A DNA stretch of 64,000 nt, taken from positions 10,377,925-10,441,924 of the forward strand of contig NC_068339.1 of the NCBI RefSeq assembly GCF_014633365.1. Reading direction: 5' to 3'. Positions 49,074 through 60,798 of the stretch are shown in pieces. Source of the stretch: Diospyros lotus. Taxonomy: Eukaryota > Streptophyta > Magnoliopsida > Ericales > Ebenaceae. The notes below the pieces were generated by a model, which was given only the letters and a program-made list of their open reading frames with translations, was not told the origin of the DNA and made no database searches. The stretch's first letter is position 1. The number at the start of each line of letters is the position of its first letter. The position numbers and the translations under genes are program-made.

Positions 49074-51439
49074 CTAAGGAGCTTGCGTTGCGACCAAAAA
49101 CGAGTCAAGGGGACTGGCATCGTCAGCATCCTCCGCGACCTCGACAGCATACCGAGCCACCTCCTCGACAGCCTGCGCACCAAAGAATGAGAAATCTATC
49201 TCAGGATGGTTCACCCAAAGGGTGTACAGAAATGCCGAGCAGGTGTCGGATCTGGTCTCCCTACGCGCCGCGTCCATCCGCTCTCCGACCTCCACCCTTA
49301 TATCGTCAATGGTCCTCTTGGCAAGCTCCTCGCATCGGACAGCACGATCATCCGCCCGTGTCCGCTCCTCCTTTGCCGCCCTAAGCTCCGCCTCGGTTGA
49401 TTTGAGTCGCTCTTCAGCCCTCCGCAGCTCCGCCTTCGCTCCATTTAGCTCGCCGGTGAGCCCGGAGTTGGCTTGCTCCCACATGTTCTTCGACCTGCGA
49501 AACTCCTCATCGAGATCTTTATTCTTCTGGACCTCTATCCTTAGACGCGTCAAGCAACCCTCCACCTCCTTTTGAGTGACAAGGAGCTCGACCTGGAGAT
49601 CTTTCTTCTCGTTCGAGAGCTTCGTTATTTCGGCCTTTTAGGCGTTCTTCTCGTCCTCAAGCTTCGCTATTTCGGCCTGATGGGACATGCTCACCGACTG
49701 AAGCTGCTCCTCAAAATCTTTGTACTGAGCTCAGAGCTTCACGGCAGCAAGAGAAGTCTGCAAAAGAAGAAATGTTAGCTCATTAAAAAAGTAGGCTAAG
49801 AAACCAAGGTACGAAGAATTCCCACTTACCACCAGGCTGTGACGGGCCACAAAATCCCAAAGGGGGATTCCCTTTAACTTCGGGTCGTCGAGGGGCTTCG
49901 AGTTCGGACCCAGGAAGTCGGGCACGGAATCCAGGAGGGGACCAACAAAGACCCCTCCTGGCAGGGCCTCCAGGGCCAGCTCCTTCTCATGGACCCTGAC
50001 CCGTTTGGCCCTGATATCCTCCCCCTGTTGCAGCTGGTCCGATCTCCGTTTCGAGCTGGCGGTAGGAGCGTCTCGAACCTCCACTGCGACCTCCTTCCCA
50101 CGGGCTCCACTCGAACCATGGTCTCGGGAGGCAGGGGGCCGATGCCCCGGCTGCAGATGAGCTTGCTTTGGCTGTTGGGGCTGACGGGGCAGTGTTCTTT
50201 GCCGCTGCTCCTGCTGCCCCCCCCCGCGGCTGTTGGGTTTGCTGCTGCTGAGGGCGTGATTGCGGCTGCGGCTGCTCCGACCTGCCATCTCGCGAGCTAT
50301 AGCTCGGGGTCATGGAGGACGTAGTGCTCGACCTCGCCCTATGACGCTTTGGTTGGAGGAGCTCGAGATCAACCATGTTATCGTCTTGGTCGGCTTCCCC
50401 TCTTGAACTGTTCGGTTCAGCGACCTGCAAGTCGGAAGGGAGAATCTCCGTACCCAAGTCCCTGAAATGATCTCCCTCGATAGTCTCGGTGCCAAGAGGA
50501 AGGGCGAGCTTGTATTCGCGAAATAGCTCGTCCGAAAGTTCAAGAATTTCCAAACTCGACTCCGCAGCCACAAGTTTGCCAAGGATATCAGTCTCCTCGG
50601 CCGATAAAATTGGTTTCTTCCCCCCCAAAATCTGCATCAAAGCATGAGCAAGTTAAAACAAGCACTCTCGAAACAAAGGAAAGATTTATGAGAGCTCATA
50701 TTCTCTTACCAGGGGTCAGTGCGAAGCTACAATTCCTAAGTAGAGAAAGGGAAGGGCAAGACACGAAGAACCAACTGAACTTGTAATCGCCCACGTTGGA
50801 CTTCCCCTTTGCTTTACCCTGAGGAAGGGCGGCCTTGTACGGGGAAGGATGAGCCGCCAGGTAATACAGCCCGTCCTTGGCATTTTTTAAAGAAAATAAA
50901 AATCTTATCAGTTTTGGCGAAGGGAGAGGAAGCTTGTTTATAAGGAATAAGACGGCCAAAGAAGTGAGTTGGGCATACGAATTCGGTGTTAGTTGAAAGG
51001 GGGCGAGCTTGACGTCGTTCAAGAGGGCAATAAGGTATGGGGCTACTGGGAACCTAAAACAAGACTCGAGGTGTTGGGGGCTAATAGCTATGAAATTGGC
51101 TGGCGGGTAGGCTGCATGGGAGCTCGAAGCAGGGATGTATATTCGGCAGGTCCTGGGGAGATGAAACTCCTGAGCACAAGTCATCACCTCGTGAGGCTTG
51201 GCCTTGGATGAGAATCTCTTGAAGACCGCAAGATCAGCACTCCCACCAGCGATCTGATCTTGAACCTTCAGCTCGGTTTCCCGAGAGGTCGGGACGGCGA
51301 CCTCCCTGCACCCCGAGCTCGCACCCTCAAGATTTTGGCCCTCCATAATGAGACAATCTTCAGAGCTCGAAGTGTCGTTTTCTCCTACGATATAATTGCA
51401 GCGCTTTTGACCTGAATTTCCACGGTGTTGGTCGGACAT
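49074..51439 (-). pseudogene. antisense gene carried by the gypsy element (putative gypsy-type transposon protein)
   Basis: Three exons on the strand opposite to gag-pol: 51439-50710, 50631-49830 and 49757-49074. Introns are GT-AG (donors G/GTAAGAG and GTG/GTAAGTG; acceptors GATGCAG and TCTGCAG). Exon 1 has a hydrophobic fold with FRFPVAPYLIALLNDVKL, FQLTPNSYAQLTSLAVLF and FLFSLKNAKDGLYYL, which I associate with the Pfam family 'putative gypsy type transposon'. Exon 2 is acidic, then Gln/Pro-rich, then PLLDSVPDFLGPNSKPLDD. Exon 3 is an alpha-helical, coiled-coil-like Glu/Lys/Arg-rich region. Defects: phase mismatch at a G7 run (about 50624), a frame change at a C9 run (about 50218), and stops near 49730 and 49640. 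Function is unknown; similar antisense ORFs occur in other Tat elements. Confidence 0.75.
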
Positions 51440-52229
51440 CTACAAAGGAAAAGAGAGAACAGTCAGGTCGCAAGTCGCGAACCAGACCTAAAGAATCTAG
51501 AAAAAAAACCCTAAAACGTCCCCTAGGTCTTCCAGGCCGAGCGCTTCGCAAAGGGGTACCGCCTAGGGCGGAGGGGCTGCAGCCGCAAGCCCGGTGTTCC
51601 ATGAAAAGCTAATCCTAAGGTCATTGGACCCAAAGGCCTAGCAAACGCCAAACTGAATCGTGTCGTTTCTCCAAAAATGAGAACGACATCGATCGACGAA
51701 GCCAGAGAAACCACCAACGACTAACCAACAGTGGACGGCCTCACAAGAAGAAAAAGAAAGTCACGACAAACTTACCTAAAAGCTGCGCCTGACGTCTGAA
51801 TGGAGACTCGTACCAAGCACCGGACAAGAACGACAGACGTCTGAAAGCACGGCGATAATGGAGGCCTCGAGAGAGGAAAAAGAAAGCAGGGAGGCAAAGG
51901 TTTGAGGGAGTTTTCAAAATAGCGTGAAAGAAGAAGCGGGTGGACACTCCCCACTATTTATACTGACGGCCTGGTCCATCCCAACCGTCGGATCAAATGA
52001 CAACTTATCACATGCTCCGCATCCAGCGGCCGCACAACAGCTTGTGGGTCCCACGAGCGTAATCATGCGCAGAAATGGGGAGGGGGCGCGCATTAAATGC
52101 GCTGCCGACAAAGCGTGCTGCGTGGAACGACGAGACTTAAAGTGATTGGGCAGAAGTCGGAGGGATGGAAGAACAGCTGGCACGCATCAGTTCCCAGCGC
52201 GAAGATCGCGCCGCGAACTAGGGGGCTTA
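51440..52229. other. gypsy 3' region between the antisense gene and the 3' LTR
   Basis: Must hold the promoter and leader of the antisense gene, plus the polypurine tract AGGGGG at 52219-52225. Short ORFs on both strands have no family likeness. Confidence 0.5.
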
Positions 52230-52911
52230 TGTTATATGTATTTCTCGCATCACCTCGCATGGGCCAGACTCGGTTCGATAGACCGGCCCAATCACCCAAG
52301 GCCAAGAAGGCCTGGACGACCTTGTCAAGGAAAGTCCAGCCTCCACCAAAGATCCGGAACTCGTAAAGCGAGCATATGGTGAGCTCCCGGTAATCCCCCA
52401 ATGAGCTCCAAGCAATCGACTAACGAGCTCCTGAAATATCCTCCAGATCGCTGGCCCATCCAGGTCGCTGGCCTAAAACCTCCAGCTCGCATGAGTGGCA
52501 AAGCTGCTGAGAAGTCAGAGGTAGGGTCCGATCACTTTATCTGTAACAGCCCATGCCCCTCGTAACGAGGATCCCACTCCCGGTCTTGTGAAGGCGATAA
52601 GAACTGTTTGTCCCCCATTATACAATCACTGTATTTTTATATATTATCTAAATTGTAAAAGCCCCTCAATATAAATGAGAATCAAAGAGACCATGAGGGG
52701 CAAGGACGAAAAGAATAATCGGATACCGCCACTCTGAGAGAATAATCAGACGGCGGCCGTGGACTAGGCATCGTTATGGCCGAACCACGTAAAAGATTCT
52801 GGTGTATACGCTTGAAATTTTGGGGGGGGATTTTTCTTCCTTCTCGGTATTTTTGGATTGACTCACCGCGGCCCAAAACGAATCACGGTCGACCGAAATT
52901 GAACGTCGACA
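52230..52911 (+). repeat. 3' LTR of the gypsy element
   Basis: 682-bp copy of 41339-42019, ending CGTCGACA and followed by TATAT. Most differences from the 5' LTR are C/T or A/G changes. Confidence 0.95.
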
Positions 52912-52916
52912 TATAT

Positions 52917-53626
52917 AATGTAATAAAAAACGTTATATAATACAATTTTTATATCATACAAAATACAGAATATCGATCGAGTAGGATAGAATTTTTCAAA
53001 AGCGCTCTCTAAAACTGAAACACCCCAAAAACTCCCTTTCATTTTCATGTCACATTCGTAATTACAGTAAAGTGAATATCATATAATTTCGTAGTCCTTA
53101 AGATAACATCGCCGCCTACCTGCCTTCAGCCATTCAAATTCCCACGCTCTTCAAAGAAATATTACTCTGCTTCGCGCTCCATATTCTTCTTTAGCACCTT
53201 CGACCTGAGCCCCACCATTCCCACCTCATGATTTAATCCAACGGACGACCTTCTTCCCCCAGGATTAATTAAAATAATGCCGCATAAAAATTTACTCAGG
53301 CACTGCCGGACGACGGCGTTTCGACACACACACGCACGCACGCACGCGCTCTCTCTCTCTCTCTCCCCCGGCACCCCCTTCTCGAAAGCCTTCCAGTTCC
53401 AGTTCTCTTTCTACTGGAACGACGATCGCTTTCCACAGACATCTTCGATCAGCATATTCATCGTTCGATCAGTAAGCTACTATGTATCTACTTATAATAG
53501 ATATACTTGAATGGTTTGCAAGGGTTTTATATATGTTGGGGTTGGGGTTTTGTATCAAAGTATTTGGATCGATTTGTTTAACCTTTTAGAAGTTTGAGTT
53601 TGATGGATCATGAATTCTTGCTTTAG
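52917..53626 (+). promoter_or_regulatory. promoter, 5' leader and leader intron of the 53627 gene
   Basis: The gypsy element ends about 715 bp before the ATG. (CA)n/(CGCA)n then (CT)n lie at 53324-53366. A leader exon ends near 53471 (GATCA/GTAAGC). The intron 53472-53626 ends TTGCTTTAG directly before ATG. Transcription start is not determined. Confidence 0.5.
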
Positions 53627-54652
53627 ATGGAATCGAAGGATGATAATGTAGAAATCGACTGTTTGGAGAGGGGTTTGCTGTTGGGGGACGGTTCGCACCT
53701 CGATTTCGACGAACGGTCTGAGGACGAGGACGCTGTTCTTTTCGAGGCATCTTTTCAGGATGCGGAAGAGAATTTCGTCAAGTATCAGACGGCGCAATGG
53801 GTGCTTTACTCTCTGCTCTTGATTTTGGCTTGGGGGATTGGTTTGTTCATGCTGGTTTATCTACCCGTTCGGAGATATATATTGCGGAAAGACATTAGAT
53901 CAAGGAAACTCTATCTCACTCCGAATGCCATTGTATATAAAGTAAATTAATCCATCTTTGTCGTGCTTGCTGATTTCGCCCCCCACCCTCCTTTTTCTTT
54001 TTTGTTCTTAAGGGTTTATGCATACAGATTTTATTCGGGAAATTTTTGCTTAGTTTGTTGAATTACATGCCCTGAATGGTAATTTCCAAGTAATTCGTAG
54101 GCACCAGGGACCTCAATGAGCTTTGTTGTTGGACTTGCAGAAATGGTGGTTAACCCACCCTTTTGTGCTGGATTATTAGTGGTTTAAGTGGTTCTTGGTT
54201 TCCTTATTGCACTTTCTACTGTGAATCGACTGTTAGAAAACCAGCAAACAAAAGAGTCATGTTTTGAGTACTAACATGCCAAAACTAATAACTTGATCTA
54301 CCCTAGGTTGAGTTAATTGAGATCAATATAGTGACTGCAGTAGTTCTTGTTTGGTTGACACATGCAAATGCTTTTTTTTTTTATATTTTATTTGCAAAAC
54401 GTTTTGATGTATGTGCTTGGTCTTTTATTTGTCAATGGAGGTAAATTTTAAAAATGTGCTGTTATTAATGCATTGGAGGTACAGTTTTTTAATTTTTCTA
54501 AAGGCTAATCAATTGAGACATTGATCCGTTGGTTAATATCCTCTTTTTTGTAGCTCAGGTTGTGAGACCAGTTTCATTTCCCTATTTTGGGGTTTTGAAG
54601 AAAGAGAAACATGTTCTATTGGCTTCAGTCGCTGATGTTGTGATTGAACAAG
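53627..54652 (+). CDS. plant membrane protein with two N-terminal transmembrane segments (5' part of gene only)
   Basis: Two coding exons: 53627-53941 (105 codons, phase 0) and 54559-54652 (31 codons plus one base). Their junctions are YK/GTAAAT, CTCAG/GTTGTG and CAAG/GTAATCC. The protein starts MESKDDNVEIDCLERGLLLG. It has an acidic N-terminus, a hydrophobic segment at about residues 62-85 (WVLYSLLLILAWGIGLFMLV), basic PVRRYILRKDIRSRKLYLTP, and then a beta-rich part (VRPVSFPYFGVLKKEKHVLL). This looks like a conserved plant family of unknown function (I think DUF7642), with a PH-like domain after a membrane hairpin. Role unknown. Further exons are expected but absent: intron 2 runs into nested copia elements and leaves the window. 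No defect is visible in the two exons. Confidence 0.75.
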
Positions 54653-54965
54653 GTAATCCTGTAGCCACATTTTTTTGGCACTATTTGAATGATTAGGTGT
54701 ATAATGAAGCCACAAATTGTTGTAAGTGAATAGTACCAGGTTAATTCGATCTTGTTTACTCCGTTGCATTAAGAACCTAACCCAAAATTTGCTGACATAG
54801 ATGGATCTCTAGCCAGTAGCCACTTTCTTGGGTTAGTTAATCCTTCATTGAGATCATGTCTGCAGAATGTGTACTTGTATTAGTTAATAGAATGGTGTTG
54901 TGTTTAAAAAGGAACCTATGGCCTCCTAAATGCACATGGAACGTCTTTGAAGGATTGTTCAACTT
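54653..54965 (+). other. start of intron 2 of the 53627 gene
   Basis: From the GTAATCC donor to the TG of the copia A LTR. No exon-like sequence is seen, so the next exon must lie beyond the transposon nest. Confidence 0.55.
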
Positions 54966-55135
54966 TGTTAGAATTAGTGTTATACATATATTATATATAG
55001 TGTTGTAAATATATAATATATATATAGTAGAGATAGAGTTGTACCTTGTGCTTAACCTAGTTGTACCTTATTGGTATATATATATATGTACCTCATTGTG
55101 AATAATAGACAACATTTGTCTCTAAAAGCATCACA
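54966..55135 (+). repeat. 5' LTR of copia A
   Basis: 170 bp, starts TGTTAGAATTAG and ends AAGCATCACA, with long TATATA tracts. It is identified by the adjacent copia-type primer-binding site at 55136. The partner LTR is out of the window, so the left boundary is inferred from the TG dinucleotide. Confidence 0.6.
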
Positions 55136-56128
55136 TGGTATTGGAGCCACAAACTCTCTAGACCTAGCCACTGTTGCTGTCACTGGACGTTACCGCTGTC
55201 AACCACACTGCCAGAAGCCACCGCTGATGGTCAAATCTCCTCCCCGCCACCGTCAGTCAGTCCTCGCCATCGCAGTTGTCGTTGGGCTCTCCATCATCGT
55301 CGATCAACGACCTCTCCTCCTCACCATCACGGTCGTTGTTGTATCTCCCTTCCCTAGTCACTATCTCCATTGTCGATCATGGCTGCTTCTCAGATCTGGG
55401 AGAAATCTCACGTTGTTGTTGTTCTGCCGTCGCCATTGTTATCTCTCGCGATCATTTCTCAGATTTCACTCGTGTGGCTATGATTCGTCACTTTGCCGAT
55501 CCTCACGCGGTCGTTCCCCTTCCTGGCACATTCGCTGTACAACACCACCATTCCTCTTAGTTATTGTGTGTCCTTCCGTTTCGAAGCCTCCTACATCAGC
55601 CGCCTTCTTTGACGCCTAGCTCACCCAGATCTGACTGCTCTCACCCATATATGGGCCATTGCTTGCTGCCTCATCCCGGTCCTTCCTTGATGTCTTATCA
55701 CCTCCACAATTGCCTTGCGACATTGCCGTTCGAGGCCCTCCTGTCGTCGTCGCCTCTTGTCGCCATCACTTCCAGCCCGCGATCTTCAGATCTGCCACCT
55801 ACGGCTGTTGGATCTCTTGAGATCTCGCCTCCATAGCCATCGATTTGCCACTGTCGTCGTCCAGATCCGTGAGCCGCCACCATCGTCGTCGCTCAGATCC
55901 AGTTGTCAGACCTCAAATCCGACCATCGATCTTTAGATTCGACCATCAATTCCTCATATTCGATTGTCAATTCCTTAGATCCAGTTATCTTTTTCCTGAC
56001 TGACTCAGATATGGGTTTCATAATCTCAAATCTAGTGTGCAGTAACTCTTCGGTTTTAGATCTGGGGTCAGATTTGGTTTGCAGTAGCTTTTGATCTGTC
56101 TATCTAGTTGAGCTTGGGTTTTTCCGCT
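55136..56128 (+). other. copia A leader
   Basis: About 1 kb of C/T-rich, CGTCGT- and CCATC-rich sequence between the primer-binding site and gag. Several ORFs of 60-180 codons (for example 55071-55619) are rich in Ser, Pro, His and Leu, as expected of low-complexity DNA, and have no domain. Confidence 0.5.
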
Positions 56129-56379
56129 ATGGCCTCTTCAAAACCTGGAGAAGTTAGTTCCTCTTCATTGGTGACTGTACCTATCCATGTAAAGCCTTTA
56201 TCTAGTATTACCGCCATTACCACTGACAAGTTGAATGGTAAGAACTATATGTCTTGGTCATCATTTGTTTGAATATGGTTTCGTGGGTATGGTGTTAGTG
56301 ACCATTTGACTGTGAGGCTTTTTGACATTGCTAAAGCAGATAAGACTGTCTGGGATCGCATAGATGCACAGTTGGTTAC
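56129..56379 (+). pseudogene. copia A gag, N-terminal part
   Basis: Begins MASSKPGEVSSSSL, with the copia gag signature TDKLNGKNYMSWSSFV. A TGA at about 56270 lies right after it, followed by IWFRGYGVSDHL and TVWDRIDAQLV. The frame is then interrupted by the copia B LTR. Confidence 0.8.
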
Positions 56380-56742
56380 TGTCGGTAGCTAGGGTTTCCT
56401 TAGGTAACAGGAAACAACAACAAGAGTATTGTTTCTATATTGGGAAAAATGGCAGCTGATATGGATGAATGATTCAATCATTGATTGGTGATTAATTAAT
56501 TGATGATTGATTATATATGTTTCCTAGATTGATTGTCTGTATATATTGTTTCTTAAAAGTAAAATTGTATTTTCTAGATTAGTTTATGTTTCCTATCTTG
56601 GTTGTATCCTAAATTGTATAGATCCTAGGATTCTTTCTTAAAGTTAGTTGTTTCCTAATCTTGTAAAGAAGGTTGTATAAATCAAGCTTTTCTTGTGAAT
56701 AAAAAAGTGAGACAGTAAGGTTATTTTTTCCAAAACTTAACA
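56380..56742 (+). repeat. 5' LTR of copia B
   Basis: 363-bp direct repeat of 60799-61161, ending TTCCAAAACTTAACA. Contains the TATA-like GTTGTATAAATCAAG near 56670. Confidence 0.95.
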
Positions 56743-56853
56743 TGGTATCAGAGCCCTAGGGATTGTTTCTGTTCTACAATTCTCTGGGATCTACGAAGCC
56801 TATCCTTATCGGTCTTCCCACCTTTCGTTTGTCATCCAAACCTTGGTCAAGAG

Positions 56854-57354
56854 ATGTCTTTCGTCCAAGAACCTACATCCAATACAACCAATTCCTGCCA
56901 TACCTCAGAAGTTCCAATTGTTGGAACTCAAAATGGGGCCTTGGGAGGAGAATCGCAGAGTCTCCAGGCAGCCTATTGTTTGAACAGGAAAAATTACCTA
57001 AAGTGGTCACAGCTGATCCGGACCTTTCTTAAAGGGAAGGGAAAGCTTAGCCACTTGTTAGGAACGGGCCCAAAAGAAGGTGATCCAGCATTCGCATTGT
57101 GGGACGAGGAAGATTCCTTGGTGATGTCTTGGCTCTGGAATTCCATGGTTCAAGAGATCAATGACACTGTCATGTTTTTGACCACAACCAAGGATATTTG
57201 GGAGGCCATAAACTTGACCTATTCCAAGGTTAAAGATGCAGCCCAAATCTATGAAATACGGGCAAGGGTGGCAGCAACCAAATAAGGCTCGAAGACCATC
57301 ATAGAGTATGCAAATATGTTGTAAACTCTATAGCTGAAAGAATAATTTTTTTTT
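56854..57354 (+). pseudogene. copia B gag, truncated
   Basis: 144 codons from 56854 (MSFVQEPTSNTTNS) include LNRKNYLKWSQLIRTFLKGK and DSLVMSWLWNSMVQEINDTV. TAA lies at 57283, with more stops just after. The zinc-knuckle region expected before protease is not found, so a deletion is likely between about 57330 and 57370. Confidence 0.8.
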
Positions 57355-58913
57355 TTGGGATTTCTAGATGAAAAGGCAAAGAAATGTAGCTCTCTTGCTC
57401 TCACAGGTATTTCTTCCTCCACTTTTTTCCCTACATGCTTCAAAAACTTTACACCAACATTGTTGGATCCTAGACTCGGGTGCTTCAGACCACATGACAT
57501 CCCATCCACAATTGTTTACTTCCATAATCCTTGTCCTAACTCTAGAAAAATTACAATGGCAGATGGCTCACTCATTACTGTTGCTGGTCAAGGAGATATT
57601 CTTCTCAATGACCACCTAACCCTCAAGTATGTCCTTTATGTCCCCAAATTATTTGCTAATCTTATATCTATTCAAAAACTTATTATTGAGGATGCTAATT
57701 GCAGTGTATCTTTTTATTCCAATGTTTGTGAGATACAGGAACATGGCAATAAGAGAATGATTGGGCTTGCTAGGGCTAAAGAGGGGCTTTATTACCTCGA
57801 GGAATTAGTAGGACTGGACAAGAAGGGGTCTCTTCCTCTTATGTCATGCCTAGCTCAGTCCAACGAGGATAAGATGTGGTTACAACATTATAAATGGGTC
57901 ATCCCTCATTTTTTACTCTCAAATTAATGTTTCCTAATTTAGCTAAAGGTTTAGATTTTAGTCACTTTCATTGTGCTTATTGTGAACTTGCCAAACATAA
58001 AAGGGTTTCTTTCCCTCTTTCTAATAAAAGGACTGATTTCCCCTTCTCTTTAATCCATAGTGACATTTGGGGTCCATCAAGTGTTCCCAATATTTCTAGG
58101 GCAAGATGGTTTGTTTTCTTTGTTGATGATTATACTAGGGTGGTGTGGTTATATTTGTTGAAAGCCAAGTCAGAAGTAAGCCATGTTTTTCCTAATTTTT
58201 ACAACATGGTTAAGACTCAGTTTGGGGTAAATGTAAAGCGGTTTAGATCTGATAATGCTAGAAATTTCTTCAATCACACTCTATCCGCTTTCTTTCAACA
58301 AAAATGTATTATTCATGAGTTTTCTTGTCCTTACACCCTTCAACAAAATGGGGTGGCCGAGAGGAAAAATGGTCATCTTCTAGCTATTATTCGAGCACTT
58401 CTTTTTTACCATAATGTCCCTCAACACTATTGGGGAGAAGCAGCCCTAACTGCCACCACTCTTATCAATAGATTGCCATCTAAAACCCTAGAATCTCAAA
58501 GTCATATTCAACTATTGATGAGTCATTTTTCTAACTTCCATGTGACTAGTAATTGTCATACCAAGATATTCAGGTGCACGACCTATGTTCATATTCTAAC
58601 AACCAATAGAGGGAAACTAGATCTTCGTGCCTTAAAATGTGTATTTATTGGATATTCATTTACACAAAAAGGCTATCGATGCTATCATCCTCCTTCAAAG
58701 AAATATTTTGTATCTGTTGATGTCACATTTGCTAAAAATGAGTCGTACTTTAGATCATCAACTATTTTAGAACAAAATCAGACCTTGATTAATAGGGATT
58801 CCTCCTTTCTTCCGAACCCTAATCTGCTATCCTTGAACCCATATCCTAAATGGAAGGACTCGGTAAACATGACACCTGAGAAAGCTTCACCTTCTGTTCC
58901 TCAGCCTATGTAG
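57355..58913 (+). pseudogene. copia B protease and integrase
   Basis: The protease motif WILDSGASDHMT is in one frame (57368-57619) and the following KITMADGSLITVAGQGDILL in another, showing a frameshift near 57520. The GAG-pre-integrase segment carries CAYCELAKHKR. The integrase core (57894-58913) has HSDIWGPSSV, RSDNARNFF and QQNGVAERKNGHLL (D-D-E). A second frame change lies near 57895. The frame ends at a TAG at 58911. Confidence 0.88.
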
Positions 58914-60790
58914 GTATACTCAAGGAGGAAGAAAACTAAATCTAGTCCTATGCAAGCCTTTGCATCCCCTACAAGTCCTATATGTCCTATGGTCTCTACA
59001 AGCAGGAATAGCATTGACAATCCTGCCATTTTAGAGTCATCACCAGGTATTCCCGCAACCAATTCTCTTGATATGACTCATATGAGCTCTACAAAACCTA
59101 TTGAAGCTATTGTCCAGCCAGATACCTATGACCTTGATTGGTCCATTGCTCTAAGAAGAGGGAAAAGAACTTGTACCAAACATCCGTTACACCTATTTCT
59201 TTCCTTTTTCAAAGCTGTCTCCTACCCATAAAGCCTTTCTTACCAGCCTACATATCATCCCTATTCCAAAAAGTTTCTCTGAAGCTATAGGGAATAAGAA
59301 TTGGAAGGATGCCATGGAAGCTAAGATGGCAGCCTTGGAAAAAAATCAGACCGGAGAAGTGGTAAAATTGCCTAAAGGAAAACATCCAGTGGGTTATAAA
59401 TGGGTTTGTATTGTGAAATATAGGTCTGATGGATCTCTAGATCGATACAAAGCAAGATTAGTTGTCAAGGGATATACACAAATGTATGGGGTAGACTATT
59501 TAGACACTTTTGCACTGGTGGCTAAACTAAATACGATTAGAGTCCTTCTTTCATTAGCTACTAATCTAGGTTGGCCATTGCATCAGTTTGACGTGAAAAA
59601 TACATTTTTACATGGTAACCTAGAGAATGAGGTATATATGGAAATACCACTAGGTTATGAAATAGCCACACAAGGGCCGGTTGTATGCAAACTAAAAAAA
59701 GCCCTGTATGGACTGAAACAGTCCCCACGGGCTTGGTTTGGGAGATTCACGAGTGTTATGCTTGGCCTGGGGTATAGACAAAGTCAAGGAGACCATACTC
59801 TTTTTATTTAACATTCGGCCACAAGAGGAGTAACTGTGTTAATTGTGTATGTGGATGATATTGTTGTTACCGGCAACGACAAAGAAGGGATGGCTCAATT
59901 AAAGAAGTTTGAAATCAAATATTTGGGGAGATTAAAATATTTCTTGGGAATAGAGGTGGCTCATTCTAAAGAGGGCATATTCATATCTCAGCAAAAATAT
60001 GTGGTAGACCTTTTAAAGGAGACTAGATTGCTAGGCTGCAAAGCAAGTGACACACCCATTGACCAAAATCATAAGTTGGGAGAAGCTCTAAGAGGAGATA
60101 AGGTTGATAAGGGAGTTTACCAAAGGCTAGTTGGAAAGTTGATATATGTGGCCCATACTCGGCCAGATATAGCCTATATTGTGGGGGTGGTTAGTTAATT
60201 CATGCATAACCCAGGGGAAGTCTATCTTAAAGTTGTGTATCGAATACTCTACTATCTAAAAGGAGCACCTGGAAGAGGCATTTTGTTCAAAAAGGGAGAA
60301 GCTATGACCCTTTGAGGCCTACACAGATGCAAACTATGCAGGCTCTGTTGTAGATAAAAGATCTACTTCCGGGTATTGTACTATGTTGGGAGGCAATTTG
60401 GTAACATGGCGAAGCAAAAAACAAAATGTGATGGCTAGGTTAAGTGTTGAGGCAAAATTTCGTTCCATGGCTCTAGGTACGTGTGAATTATTGTGGCTAA
60501 AAATTCTTCTAAATGATCTCAAGAATGAGTGGACTACGCCTATGAAGCTCTACTATGACAACAAATTGGCAATCAATATCGCTCATAATCCTATTCAACA
60601 TGACAAGACAAAGCACATTGAAGTAGATAGATGCTTTATCATGGAGAAATTGGGTAGTGAACTAATATGCACACCATACATCTCATCACAAGATCAATTA
60701 GCAGACATGCTAACTAAGGGCCTGTCTGCACCAATGTTTAATAGGATGATAAGCAAGATTGGGATGCAAGATATACATGCCCAATCTTGA
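58914..60790 (+). pseudogene. copia B reverse transcriptase and RNase H
   Basis: After a Ser/Pro-rich linker, reverse transcriptase starts near 59290: KWVCIVKYRSDGSLDRYKAR, WPLHQFDVKNTFLHGNLENE, KKALYGLKQSPRAWF, and the catalytic LIVYVDDIVV at 59836. Stops are at 59809 and 60196. RNase H spans about 60310-60790 (YTDANYAGSVVDKRSTSGYC, DKTKHIEVDRCFI, QDQLADMLTKGL), with a frameshift near 60310. Confidence 0.9.
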
Positions 60791-60798
60791 GAGGGAAG

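Larger units (their letters stand above)
41339..52911 (+). mobile_element. complete but decayed Ty3/gypsy LTR retrotransposon, Tat-type
   Basis: Two LTRs (41339-42019, 681 bp; 52230-52911, 682 bp), both TGTTATATG...CGTCGACA, are flanked by the target duplication TATAT (41334-41338 and 52912-52916). The LTRs differ at roughly 30 positions by eye, mostly transitions. Downstream of the 5' LTR is a primer-binding-type TTTGGCGCTAGAGGAAGG. A purine tract AGGGGG stands just before the 3' LTR. Order is gag, protease, reverse transcriptase, RNase H, second RNase H, integrase, then a 4.8-kb 3' region with an opposite-strand gene. The second RNase H, the absence of a chromodomain and the antisense gene point to the Tat lineage. 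Premature stops inactivate every main reading frame. Confidence 0.95.

Noticed and set aside
52097..52415. ORFs of 60-100 codons on both strands at the 3' LTR edge
   Set aside because: They overlap the LTR boundary, and an equivalent ORF (41345-41572) appears in the 5' LTR; no family motif.
55071..55936. Ser/Pro/His-rich ORFs
   Set aside because: Low-complexity CT-rich copia A leader; no domain and overlapping frames.
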